From contig NC_079898.1 of the NCBI RefSeq assembly GCF_024868665.1, forward strand, positions 26,354,731 through 26,418,730: DNA of 64,000 nucleotides, read 5' to 3'. Each line of letters begins with the position of its first letter. Position 1 is the stretch's first letter. Of the stretch, positions 1 to 12,000 are shown in pieces. Below the pieces are notes generated by a model. The model did no database searches. It had not been told where the DNA came from and worked only from the letters and a program-made list of their open reading frames with translations. The position numbers and the translations under genes are program-made. This DNA is from Triplophysa rosa (Eukaryota > Chordata > Actinopteri > Cypriniformes > Nemacheilidae).

Positions 1-1275
1 GACCCTGTCAAACACATAATAACGACCCAGGACACCATAGCAATGTGTACAAACAATTTGAATACCTTAGCAACCAAATATACTGTAGCAGTAGTGCCCT
101 GGCAACCGCCAACAACTCCCTGCAGCACAGCACACGTTAATGTAAATATCTGTGGCTTACTCTTGTAGATTATTCACAATGCTTATTTATTCAGATGAAG
201 CGTGAAGACATTTGACACCGTTATCCGTTTCTTTGTCCAGTGAAATAAACATTGCTTCTTTACACAAACATGTTTTAGCGGTAGGTCGGGTTTGGAAAAC
301 GATTGCTATATTTATGTTTGATGCTGCTCGCGGTGCAAAAACGACATGCCTCAGCGTGACAAATGTTTAGATGTTTACTGAAAAAAACGGAATTTTATTA
401 ACAGGATTTTTGCACTGCAGGCAGATTGAATGATGTCATTGCAGGATGATGTCATGTTTAGGTTTCATGAAGGCAGACAAATTCAATAATATATATATTA
501 CATAAACTTTTTACTGATTTTTTTAAGTATCTTTTGGCTCATCACAGAAGCAGCGAGATTTCCAGTGTATTTGTTTGGGCGACACCTCACCATAAGAAAT
601 GTTTGTGGGATAAAGATATGATCTGGCTGTTTGCCCAGCAGGTTACAGCTGGCTTTCTTCCATTAGCTTCTACTTGACAGTTAACATGCTTTCGGCTTCA
701 CCGTGAGAGGCTTTAGACTAGCTCATATATTAACTCGCTGCTTTCTCAATCTGTGAAATCTCGCCCACAGCACTGCACGGCTCCGTCTCTGCTGGAAGGT
801 TTTGTTTTCCTACAGTCACCATTTTTGAAGTGGATGCCAATACTGATGCCCCCTGCTGGTGGTTTTGGTACTGCAGTTTTGTTGTGTTTTTAAGTTAGTT
901 ATTCCGTGTTCCTGTAGATCACAAACTAATCAAACGGATACTTAGAATGCACTGTCAGTAGTTTTGGTTTTTGGAGTATTTTTATTAACAGACGGCAGTA
1001 ATCCCAGCATCTTTGAACAACATGATTTTGGGTAAAAGAGCACAAAAAGAGATTATGTGTGTGAGACACACCCTGAAGTCAACACATGCACACACTTTAT
1101 AGTTCAATATGTTAAGTTGCTGCCCTCTACAGTCCATCATCTGCATTACAGCCTTCTGTGTATTTCCTTTACACTGTTGAAATCCGTTTTCACCAAAAAC
1201 TACAGAAGCCGTTTCATTTCATTGTCATTTGACATTGAGGGATTCATGATGACTTGATTTTGTTTTCATTCGCAG
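1..1275 (+). other. GGPS1: GGPS1 intron (upstream part), no exon seen
   Basis: This stretch ends in a polypyrimidine-rich acceptor (TTTTCATTCGCAG) that joins the GGPS1 last exon at 1276, so at least its 3' part is intron. I looked for the two short upstream coding exons expected in vertebrate GGPS1 (about the first 47 residues) and did not see them here, so they probably lie before the window. No repeat with clear ends is visible. Confidence 0.7.
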
Positions 1276-2073
1276 GTCATCATTGAGGTGACCGAAATGC
1301 TTCACAATGCCAGTCTGTTGATCGATGACATCGAAGACAGCTCAAAGCTGCGCCGCGGTTTCCCCGTCGCTCACAGCATCTACGGCGTCCCATCCGTCAT
1401 CAACTCCGCCAACTACGTCTACTTCCTGGGTCTGGAGAAGGTGCTGACGCTTGACCACCCAGAAGCCGTGCGCGTCTTCACCCGTCAGCTGCTGGAGCTG
1501 CACCGCGGCCAGGGGCTGGACATCCACTGGCGTGACACCTACACCTGCCCGAGCGAAGCCGAGTACCGCGTCATGGTGCTGCAGAAAACCGGCGGTTTGT
1601 TCGGCCTCGCCGTGGGACTCATGCAGCTCTTCTCTGATTGGAAGCAGGATCTGAAACCTCTGCTGGACACCCTGGGCCTTTTCTTCCAGATACGAGACGA
1701 CTACGCCAACCTGAACTCACCAGAGTACAGCGCCAACAAGAGTTTCTGCGAAGACCTGACGGAGGGCAAGTTCTCCTTCCCCACCATACACGCCATCTGG
1801 TCGCGTCCCGAGAGCACGCAGGTGCAGAACATTTTGCGCCAGCGCACCGAGAACGTGGATATCAAGCGCTACTGCGTCGACTACCTGGAGAAGGTGGGAT
1901 CTTTCGCGTACACCCGGCAGACCCTCGTGGATCTGGAAGCGGAAGCGTACCGGCTGATCGTGGAGCTGGGAGGAAATCCTGAACTTGAGGCGGTGGTGGA
2001 GCATCTGAGTCACATGTACAAAGAACCCGAAGAGAGAAGTTCAGAGGCTAGAGCTGGACCTTCAGAAGCCTAG
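1276..2073 (+). CDS. GGPS1: Geranylgeranyl diphosphate synthase, terminal coding exon (partial gene)
   Basis: GGPS1 is the cytosolic trans-prenyltransferase that condenses farnesyl diphosphate with isopentenyl diphosphate to give C20 geranylgeranyl diphosphate, used for prenylating Rho/Rab GTPases and G-gamma subunits. After the acceptor at 1271-1275 the frame opens VIIEVTEMLHNASLL and runs 265 codons to TAG at 2071-2073. Both aspartate-rich motifs are present: DDIED (first, DDxxD) and DDYAN (second), with the conserved FFQIRDD, GKFSFPTIHAI and ILRQRTEN blocks. Vertebrate GGPS1 has about 300 residues, so about the first 47 are missing at the window edge. The C-terminus carries about a dozen residues (rich in E, S, A) beyond the usual mammalian end. 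A GTG at 1288 is inside the exon and is not a start. Identity is certain from known family sequence. Confidence 0.97.
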   Translation, partial: VIIEVTEMLHNASLLIDDIEDSSKLRRGFPVAHSIYGVPSVINSANYVYFLGLEKVLTLDHPEAVRVFTRQLLELHRGQGLDIHWRDTYTCPSEAEYRVMVLQKTGGLFGLAVGLMQLFSDWKQDLKPLLDTLGLFFQIRDDYANLNSPEYSANKSFCEDLTEGKFSFPTIHAIWSRPESTQVQNILRQRTENVDIKRYCVDYLEKVGSFAYTRQTLVDLEAEAYRLIVELGGNPELEAVVEHLSHMYKEPEERSSEARAGPSEA

Positions 2074-2240
2074 ACAGAACAGTGACCCCTGGAATTGTGT
2101 CCAGGATGTCTTAACACATTTGTACGACTTTTTTGTACGAGTTAGTGTTTGTGTTTTGTTAATTTGCCCAATTCAGCAATGCACCAGATGAGAACATGAC
2201 CGACACGCTTTGGCCTGAAATCAATTCTCTCTTTTTCTCT

Positions 2241-2246
2241 AATAAA
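2241..2246 (+). terminator. GGPS1: GGPS1 polyadenylation signal (proximal)
   Basis: AATAAA lies 168 bases after the GGPS1 stop, in T-rich sequence. It is a plausible proximal poly(A) signal; actual use is inferred. Confidence 0.5.
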
Positions 2247-3082
2247 GTCTCTTAATGTTATCAACATAACATGAGGCTTCATGTTATTAAAATGGTATAA
2301 AACCTGAGGAATGGAGTGAAACAGGAACTTGCTGCCAGTTAGTGCAAAATATTTGTTTTATGGTTAAAAGACACTATCGTCTGTCAAACGAACAGAAGCT
2401 TGAATAAAGGATTCAACTTGGTCTACAAACATACAGTATACATGTAAGTTAGTTACATTTAGGTTCATGCGTATTTTAGTTTTTGTCCATTCATTTAAAA
2501 TTGGCCCAAAATGCCTTTCATACAATGCATCCCCAAACCAAAAGTAATTTATCAAAAACATTTCTGAAAAAAATGATTCCTTTCAACAGGCTACATTTTC
2601 TTGATGTAAAAGAACATGCGTGCATTTGTCCTTGGAATTTGGTGTGAAATGTTGCCTGGTTATGTTTTCATTAGATTTGTGTCTCAAAATATTCAACAAG
2701 AGTGGTCGGCCTTTTTCGAGTAGCGTGTAATAGTTTATAAACCGTACTGTGGCCAGGAGGTTGCTGAAAATGAAGATTTTTCATGGTAATGTAAAGAGGC
2801 CTTACATTCATATTCGTGGATTCACATTAATAAGAGCGAGTGGTGTGTGAAGAAACTTGAACACTCCTGAAATGTCTTTTTACGTTTCACCAGATTTGAT
2901 TATTTGCAGCTGATGTTTTTGACTGTATACTCTCAGTATGTATGACTGTATTTATCTTTCACTTGATATTCTGAACATAGTGAATTGGCATGAAAGTTAA
3001 AAACAAGTTTAGCACAGCAATATAATGTTTATTTACTTCCTGTAGCTGAATTTGAATGTTTTGTTTTGTGAATGTTTCTGTC

Positions 3083-3088
3083 AATAAA
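3083..3088 (+). terminator. GGPS1: GGPS1 polyadenylation signal (distal candidate)
   Basis: A second AATAAA about 1 kb after the stop, followed by GT-rich and T-rich DNA. It could end a longer 3'UTR. Confidence 0.35.
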
Positions 3089-3708
3089 CACTCGCCTCTA
3101 CATGTGTATACAATTTGCTATCAAACTTTTGATTTTATTTTCTCATACTTAAATTGTGAGTGAGATTCCATTCTATCATATGTTTGTAGAGGATTCATAA
3201 ATGTTTTCGTTTTATGGGTTCACCTGACCATTTAAAACCAAAGAGATTAATCAAAATAAAAATGTATAAAAGACTTCAAATTTGAGATTATGCACTTTAT
3301 TTCATAGGAAATTTGTCTATTAAACGTTATTGGATCGCTTTTAGGGATGTAACAACATTATAGATATCGTGTTATCGCAATAGAAAAAATGTCTCAATAT
3401 TATCGTGGTCACATGACTGTATGAACCGATAGGTCTTCTGGGCCTAACCTAGAGAATGTTAGAAAAAAATTATAGATGTTACCCTTAGCAAGGTCCATCT
3501 GGTGCAATTATTTTATTTTATAAAATGTATTTTTAGGTCATTTGACCCATCTCATACTATAACTCATATCTCTAAGCAACAGTTATGATTAGAGGATCAA
3601 GAAAAGAGGATGCTTATGGCACGTTTCCGTCATTTGCCATTGGAAATATTGCAATAAATACCGTGCCGTGAACGACACACCGAGGTATGGTCGTACAGTG
3701 AGATTCTG

Positions 3709-4047
3709 CTATAGAGTTTGTTAATCGACGTCACGCCGCGCTGAAAGTTGCGCCATCTTGGGAGGGTGGCAGCTAGTGCGTTCAACGCAGTGTTGTGTTA
3801 TTCTTGTTTGATTAGTAAATATAACTATGGTAAGTCGGTCTTGCTGTGTTAAAAACTGCAATAGCCTTACGCAGAGTCGTTCAGGAAAAGCCCATGGTTC
3901 TTTCACTTTCGATTTATCCATATATCAAACAAAACAAGTAACGGTACATATCAAAACAATAATAGCAGTGGAGTATTATCCTCCCAAGATGGCGGCGCAC
4001 TGCAACATGAAACATAGGGCGTGACGTCAGCTTCACATTCTCTATTG
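3709..4047. mobile_element. Fold-back TIR element with paired YY1-like motifs and a THAP-like ORF
   Basis: The two ends are imperfect inverted repeats: left TATAGAG...GACGTCACGCC, right GGCGTGACGTC...TCTCTATTG. Inside them is a second inverted pair, CGCCATCTTGGGAGG near 3750 and CCTCCCAAGATGGCG near 3981. Between the arms, 3827-4024 (plus) is a 65-codon open frame starting MVSRSCCVKNCNS with a THAP-like C-x4-C followed by SFTF. Length about 340 bp. Class unknown; no clean target duplication was found. Confidence 0.5.
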
Positions 4048-4497
4048 TTACGTTCCTATTCGCGTTATATAAAAGCACATGTAACATGTTTTGAGAGGTT
4101 TTTGTTGATCCGTTTCTGTGGGCTGTTAGGTTTGTGGGTCAGGTGTATAATTGTGTTTCTTGCGTTTATTAGAGATTCAGGTTATTTGTTTTGCTTTAGT
4201 ACTGATGTTGCAGTACATTCAGGTCTGATAAGATGGTAAGTTAAAACTTTAAATACTACGCGTAGTGAAGGTATGCCCCTGTGTTCTTCTTTTAGTAGTT
4301 TCTTTGTATAAAGCTATCGTTATACGCTCAAAGGTTTTTTTTATAAGTGCTTTTTGGATTTTTAAAAACTTGATGACATGACATCGTGTCTCACAAAGAA
4401 CAGTTCACTCAAATTCATCATTTACTCACCCTCATGTCATCCCAGCTGTAGCGGTTATGACTTCCATTCTTATTTTGAGTGTCGAAGCTTCAAAAAG

Positions 4498-4937
4498 CAC
4501 ATATGTGACCCTGGATCACAAAACCAGTCTTAAGTAGCACGGGAAAAATTTTAGTAAAAGACAAAAATACATTGTGTGGGTCAAAATTATAGATTTTCCT
4601 TTTATGCCAAAAATCATTAGGATATTAAGATCATGTTCCATGAAGATATTTTGTAAATTTCCTACCTTAAATATATAAAAACTTTATTTTTGTGAGTGGA
4701 TGGCCTGCCACAGTGCCTCTGATTAACAACTTCAAAGGCAATTTTCTCAATATTTAGATATTTTGCGCTCTCATATTCCAGAGATTTAAACGGTTGTATC
4801 TCAGACAGATATTGTCCTATTTTAACAACTCATATATCTATAGCAAGTTTATTTATTCCGCTTTCAGATTATGTAAAAATATCGATTTTGAAAAATTGAC
4901 CCATAAGACTGGTTTTGTTGTCCAGGGTCACATATAT
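4498..4937. mobile_element. MITE with TATGTGACCCTGG termini
   Basis: Left end CATATGTGACCCTGGATCACA and right end CCAGGGTCACATAT are inverted repeats of a kind dispersed widely in cyprinid genomes. The body is AT-rich and non-coding. It interrupts another repeat whose halves lie at about 4390-4497 and 4938-5000. A second, broken copy is at 43921-44437. Confidence 0.75.
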
Positions 4938-5621
4938 CCATCGTTAAAATAATCCAAATGACTCCAGTGGGTTAACAAATGTCTACGAAACGAACGTTTG
5001 TGACAGCTAAAACGATTAGCCTACTATTTTGAGCGAAACTGAAGCGGTAAATTGAGACGAGGCAACGGCCGTTAACTTCAAATCTCGTCGGTTCTCGCGG
5101 TATTTCATCTTTGATTACGGCCGTATTTACTCTGATTGATTTGAGATCGCTTCACGTGCAGATGATGAATCTCTACGCTGTACATTATCTTTTTGCCGCT
5201 TTAAGTTTTAAAATACAAACAAATTGGCTCGTTTCAGCTTATTTAGAATGTTGTGTTTGAGTTTAAAATGCTTAACTTATTTTGATGGGTTGAAGTAAAA
5301 TACAGACATAAGCAACATTTAAAACCGTAAATTGAGAATGAATGATGGATTGTTTCGTTTTGACTGCAGATGCTGGAGTGCAGGATTGTGTCGATGAAAA
5401 TAGTTCATTTAAAGCACCAAAAATAACCAGCAGAGAGAGAGAGAAGAGAGGTTTTAGTCTGCCGGAGACTCTTGTGGACTCTTATCTAACAGTCGATAGA
5501 TAGATCTGATGCACCCACATTTCTTAAACATGGGTTTTCAGTTCATCGATGGGTCAAGGAATATCACAATAACAGGTTTACTGAGAAAAAGAGAGGCATG
5601 AATTATTTCTAGAAAGTTTCT

Positions 5622-5623
<2 letters not shown>

Positions 5624-5660
<37 letters not shown>
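5624..5660. repeat. (TA)n microsatellite
   Basis: About 18 TA units between the GGPS1 spacer and the B3GALNT2 3' end. Confidence 0.95.
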
Positions 5661-5661
<1 letters not shown>

Positions 5662-5718
5662 CAAACCCCTGTTTTGTGTGATGGATCTAGAAAGAATGGG
5701 AAGACAAGGTTTATGAAC

Positions 5719-5724
5719 TTTATT
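5719..5724 (-). terminator. B3GALNT2: B3GALNT2 polyadenylation signal
   Basis: TTTATT on the plus strand is AATAAA on the minus strand, about 190 bases after the B3GALNT2 stop at 5913. The position fits a short 3'UTR. Confidence 0.55.
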
Positions 5725-5912
5725 AGTGTCTTGTGTTGACTAGTGTTCACTTGTGATGAAACGATCCCGCCTGAAAGCACAAGCTTCTCAAACGCACTGG
5801 ATTTCACAAAAAGAGCAAACGAACAGATCAGTGGTCCAGACCAGACATCTGACTCGACACAAAAGTGCTTCTGGTGAAACATGCAGCAGTGAGACGGGCG
5901 AGACGTGTCCCG

Positions 5913-6053
5913 TCAGCGCTTATCCCAGGCACAGCCGCAGGGGTCCCCGCACTTCCTCTTCCTGTCCCAGAGCGAGTGCAGTTCTTCAGCGGAGCGTTGT
6001 GGAGATGATAACATATCAACATAACATTCCTTCTCACACAACCATCCCGAGTC
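5913..6053 (-). CDS. B3GALNT2: B3GALNT2 coding exon 12 (terminal)
   Basis: Encodes [20 protein letters not shown], then [26 protein letters not shown] and stop TGA at 5915-5913. The acceptor again follows a (CTGT)n tract. CEK-C and CGDPC cysteines match the human end. Confidence 0.92.
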   Translation of the reverse strand, partial: DSGWLCEKECYVDMLSSPQRSAEELHSLWDRKRKCGDPCGCAWDKR

Positions 6054-9000
6054 CTGCGGACAGACAGACAGACAACACGGTCATCTCACGCAATGTGTGT
6101 CCTGACCCATAAACTGATCATTTACAGAGACTAACAATGTCTGAATGTCACTGTATTACATAGAAATGTATATCAAATTAAAACAGTTCTCATTCAATCA
6201 CACAATTGTGAGGCTTGTAAAAAACACTTTTATTAGACGCTGTATATGAACCAGTTTTATTCACCTGATATTTGCGGGGCCCGATGGCGGACATCCAAAT
6301 GCCCATACTCACATCCTCCCCCTGTGAACACACACATTGAGTTTTGACATTGGGCTGTCCAAACCATAGCGCAGTTATATGCATGTACGAATCACATACA
6401 CAATGTTGTGGCATTTTGGAAATAAGTGATGACAGCGACTGAAATGTTGACTGTGGACATGTCGTTGTGTCTGGAGCAGTCGAATGTGTAAAAAACATGA
6501 GGTGCATGCTGGGATACTTGAAACAGTTTGAAGCAGTTCCCATGTATGCTGGACACTTGTTGACTTTTTAAAATCAAAACAAACATAGTGAAGTCGTAAA
6601 TTAACGGTGATAAGAAACGTCTCCAAACCTTCACTCTCTGAAATAAACAAAACAATGTTCATCTTTTGTTCTGTATCGTGTGTTTGCGTATAAGACATGA
6701 GAGTAAAGACAGCACCTGGTAAGCTTTCAGATGTTCGGCGTTTTTGGCCAACCAGTCCACCAGATCTCTAGACACCACATATCCAGAGCCACAGGCGAAC
6801 GCTGGGTATGCAGGACTCGAGTACTCCAGCTCCTGCCATTTCCCCACACGATCAACGGCCCAATTCTGCCTGAAACTGAGAGGAACACAGCGTCATTCAA
6901 CAACTGATAACTGAACTGATGCACAACTAACGATTCAAAAGATCTGAGCGAATGACAACGATGCATTTATGTTTGTGTTGAACTTACAACAGACATCGTA
7001 AGAATATTCTGCATGGCTTGAATACAAACAATCGTGTGTGTCAATGATTCAAACATAAAGTCCATTCAAAACAAAACTTCACACGATATGATTTCTATTA
7101 CAGGGTATCTGTTCACCCTTGTGTCTTAACCTTGATTTAAACTGACACCGACGCAATTCCACATATGAGACGAAACAGCAGGTCTACATCACACGGAGTG
7201 AAACATGTCACTCACTTTCCCCACCACAGACTTCTCTCTGTCAGTCGTCTGTGGTCAGTTTTCAGCAGGACGGCGTCGATGTCGATGTAGCAGTCATCAT
7301 CCGTCTTCAGCAGCAGTCTGAAGTCAGCGTTTCCCACCGACCTGCGCGTACAGACAATTCACCAGTTTATTCAAAAACATTTAGCAAGAGGAGATCTTTC
7401 TAGTTTTAACTCCATCATCATTATATCATCTAGAATCATTGGCTCTTTGGATAAAATGCTCTCATTAGCTTTGGATAAGAATGTCTTTGAAATGAATAAA
7501 TGTAAACACAACAAAGACCAGGGACACCCATATAGTCAATAAAAAGGATTATATAAGACCCTAAACTAATAACAGAATACTGCAGGACGTTAAACACTTG
7601 GACAATTGATGTTTGGACCCAAACTATGACTTATAACCGATAACCGATAATTCTGTAACATTGGAAGCCGATAAACGATATATGGCCGATGTATAGTACC
7701 TAAACATTAATAAAAATTCCCTAAGACTGAAACAAAAGGCAAAACTGCATTTATTTGAAAACATTCCCTGCAGAAACATTAGTTCTCTTTTCTCCCCTGA
7801 AAATCACTTTACACTAGTTAAAGATTCTTTAACCTTCAAACTTTTCTGATATATTTTTATTTAATAAACAAATGATAAATGTTCTGCAGAGCATTCCAAA
7901 AAAATGTTCTTAATAGCCACAAGTCTAACAGGCCCATTAAAGCGCTATATAAATGTAACGAATTATTATTAAAATGCTTTTGGTCCTATAATTTACACAT
8001 TCAATAAATACTGTATCTGCATCAACAATGTTTTGCTGATATCAGTAAATGAATGATCACGACATTAAAAATGACCATTTATAGGTCGATAGCGATATGG
8101 CCGATAATTTATCGTGCATCCCTAAATGGAATCAAATGATTTGATGCAGGCAATGAATCGAGGCGGTACGATCCCATGTGTTGTGCTATCTTCAGTCCAG
8201 GTTTTCACCGGTCTGGATATAAATAACTGGAGAAGAGGTTTAGGTGGTGATGGGGTAAAGCACTAACCATTTGTAAAACTGCAGCAGTTTTAAAGGCACA
8301 TTCCTGTACGTGTCCACAACATCCACAAACACCACATCACCGTATGTGATGCTCTCCTGACGCAGAGCCTCATCCTCCTCTCTCAACTCAACTGACCGCA
8401 TGTGCTGCCGTCCCGCTCGCCCACGCAACCGCTCTGACAACGCCTGCACGTCTGACAGACAGACAGACAGAGAGAGAGACATTTACTTAATACATTAACA
8501 TTCACTTTTAATAGGGGTGTAATGATGTTTTGCAGCACGTAAAATACTAGAATATTTTTCTGCTTCAAGAAGGTCTCTCTGAAGGTCAGTTTTATTTAGC
8601 TCGATCGTTCAGTGTCAGACATATTCAGCTTTTATTCATTTACACACAGAAGGATCAATTAAACCTTGAATGTTGTCCATTTTATAACGAGCTGAAAAAA
8701 CAAAGGTCATTTCTATTTCATCACGAGTAAAGCTGCTGGTTGCTGATGAGAGGAAGGTGAGCTCTTACATTACAATGCTGAAGTCAAAAACCGACTCACC
8801 GTAAACTGAAAACATGAATCCTCCAGCTAAACCCGGGAAACCCACAGCAGTCCTGTGAGGCAGCGTACCCGCTTCTACCTGGAGAAAAACACCAGAAACT
8901 CACTCAACCGCTCCCTTTGTGCTAAAAGTACAAACGATATTGTGAAATAGTAGTAAACTGCAGAAAACAAACATAGTGTTCACCCTAACCACAGTAAATA

Positions 9001-12000
9001 TTTAAGTATACTACAGTATTTACTAGAGTTGATCGATTCTACAGAATACTAGAATATACATTCAAGTGTAGTCATTTCTATAATATACTACTACAGTAAA
9101 ATCCTAAAGTACACTTTAGATGCAGAAATGACACGTTCTCTTTAAATTCTACAATGTTAGCCAAACCGAAGATAACGTTTTTTTCTCACAGATCCAAACT
9201 TGAGAACCCCTCCGCCTGTAATGAGATGAACCGTGGATGTGTTGACAGACATCAGACCGCACGAGTCCTGACACTGCCAGAGAAGAGTTCCCTCAAAACC
9301 CTGCGCTCACACATCACATCACGACACGAGTGAAACTACAGCAGCTGCTCATGACCACAACATCACATCTGAAGGTCATGTGATGAGCTGTACGCGTTTC
9401 AAAAGCACTTCGACGTTAATGTCAGTGGTTTCTGTTGAATGCGTCACCTTGGGTAAAATGAACTGCTCAACAGGTTTATAGAAGATGCTGCCCACACGAG
9501 TGCCAGGACTGACGGTGCTGAAGCGAGCCGTCACGATGGCCTCCTGAGGAGAATGAAATGTTTTGTTAAGGCACGTGTCATTAAAGGCGTGAGGATATAA
9601 CAGGTGTGTTGTGACGCATGTATATGTAAACATGTTTTCTGATTGACACACATCTAAACAAAACAGAATTCATATCCGGATATTCAGCTGTGATTTGAAC
9701 CTCTGCACGTCCAACGTGAGATCAGAGAAACTAAACCCTCAAAAACGGACAGACTTGAAGACTTTATTGAATTTGCGCTGTCGGAATGAACAAAACGTCG
9801 TGCGGTAACGTCTCCACTTCCCCGTCAAAGACACGAGTAATGACTAGCAGAGATGATGAAAAAGAACACAGGATATTTGAAGATTCTCTTGTGGAAGAAA
9901 CAAATTAAATGACTTCAGAAAGTGCCGCTGCAATCTCTCAAGAGATGTTGTAACACCAGATATAAATGTTCTATTCAGGACGCGTGTGGTGTAATCGCTT
10001 TTAAACCATTCAGAAGATAAACCAAAATATTCTGCTTTACCGTGTGGTGAGATTGAAAAACAAAGCAGAAAACGTCAGTGTCACAGATGAGTGTCATGAT
10101 TATGGCAGAAGAACCCAGACGCAGACAGCCGAAGTGAACAAAACCACCTTTAAGAAACAAAAACTCACAACGGGGGCAAAACTAAACAAAACGGGAACTC
10201 AAAGCGAACACTTTGTTCCAAAATAAAGTCCCAAAATAACACAAATGGTAAATCCACAAACACGGCAAAGCAGGAACAAGATAATTAGCACATGAACATG
10301 GTATGACGAACCAGCGCGGGACAGAGAGTACACGGGCTTTAAGTAGGGAACACTAACGAGGGAAGTTAACAAGGGGCAGGTGAGGGGAAACCAACACTAA
10401 TGGGACGATGACGCGGAAACAAGGGGGCGGGGCCAAGGCACGCGACAGGAGAACACGTGGCGCAAAGTCACAACAAAGGCCACGTGTTTCCACACGTAAC
10501 ACAACAAGCACAGGACACCTGGTACGGTCACGACCCTGTCCACAGAACTAGAGAACTCCAGACAAGAAGGACAGGATCATGACAGACGAGCGTTTCAGGT
10601 GTCGTTACACAATCATCACGTGTTCAGATGTTACAGGTACGCTGCGGTGAGATTGTGGTTTTACCTCTTGATCCACCTGAAAGAGTCGTACAGTCACATT
10701 GCCCCTGATGTCCTGCTGTGGAGCGTTGAGAAAGACACCGAGCTGAGTGATGACCACAGGATGAAGGACTTTAAAGTCCAGACTGAGCGCAGACACATCA
10801 GACAGCACCAGCGCAGAGTCCCCGGGCACGCTCAGTATAGCCATCTCTTGACCGGAGTCTGACAACACACAGCTCAATCGAGTTAAAACAAGAATCACTG
10901 GGAGAACGCAGTCAATCAGAGGAAAACAGGACGATTGTTCATCATTGAGACAAAAGTCAATGAAAGATGATGCAGATGTTTGTGAGCAGTAAAAAGATCA
11001 TAAGCATCATGCTCCCCTTAGAAAAGTAAACAAAAAACAGAAAAATTACAGCGACACATTTGTGAGACATACGAAACATTAGAACACGATGTAGCAGAGA
11101 AATCTGCTGTTTAGAAAAGAATCCAAAGTTATCATTTCAGAGCACATGGAGGAAAACACACAGTACAGTGCCCGAGGGACGGAAGAAGACCTAAAACTGC
11201 ACCTCGTCACTTTTAAAAATGTGCTCAAGTTGAAAAATTTTCTTCACGAAACTGAGAGACACGAGCGATATTTGGATGTAATGAGAGCGTTTGTACCCTG
11301 GGTCTCCGTGAGGTTGAGAAGCGTGCAGGAATACGGATCTTCACGATCTTCCTCCGGTACCGAACAGCCATATTCACCGATGATGAATCTCACCATCACC
11401 CTTTAAAACAACACACACCTTAAACAGCTTCTGTTCTAGAAAGCTGCTTATACACGCATGCCAAATGTATGATTCGTCTGTTATAAATAATTCATTTTGA
11501 TTTATGTTTCCATTGTTCCACAAACAACAAAGATGAGGTACATTTCATTTGTGAAGCATTTCATTTACTGCGCATCGCCTCATAGTTACATATTAATGAA
11601 GTATAATGAACCACTTTTGTTGAATTTCCAGCAAAGATAACTGTGATAGATATCATTATCACTACTTAAAGTCCCAGTGAAATAAAAAATGACAATTCTT
11701 ATTTTTTCATGAAATATTGCAGCGTTTATAGTAAACAGCTTATCATTGTGGGTCATTCTCTTTTTAAAATGCATGCGCCCTCATAATCTTCAGTTAAAAT
11801 CTGAAAATGCACTTCCGTCCTGAAATGACGTAAATTAGACGGCGTGGGCGGAGCATCCGTTAACTCCTCCCCTTCAACTGTCAGTCTGCTGCCAGTTTCA
11901 TTTCAAAATCAATGCAACAGCTGTTTTTACGCATCCAATCAATTCGCAGTGAAAAACGCAAGCCACGCCCACTCATTTTCTCCTTTGAAATAAAAATAAA

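Larger units (their letters stand above)
2074..5700. other. GGPS1 3'UTR and convergent intergenic spacer
   Basis: GGPS1 (plus) and B3GALNT2 (minus) face each other here. After the probable GGPS1 3'UTR the spacer holds a hAT-MITE-like fragment near 3341 (TAGGGATGTAAC end), a fold-back element at about 3709-4047, a MITE at 4498-4937 nested in another dispersed repeat (about 4390-5000), and a (TA)n run at 5624-5660. In tetrapods TBCE lies between these genes; no TBCE exon is visible. Confidence 0.6.

Noticed and set aside
1342..2013. Minus-strand and alternate-frame ORFs over GGPS1 (up to 114 codons)
   Set aside because: Shadows of the GC-rich GGPS1 exon; no family resemblance.
1288..2073. GGPS1 frame read as a complete gene starting at 1288
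   Set aside because: Codon 1288 is GTG inside the exon, the frame is open further upstream to the splice acceptor at 1275, and the catalytic N-terminal residues lie on earlier exons.
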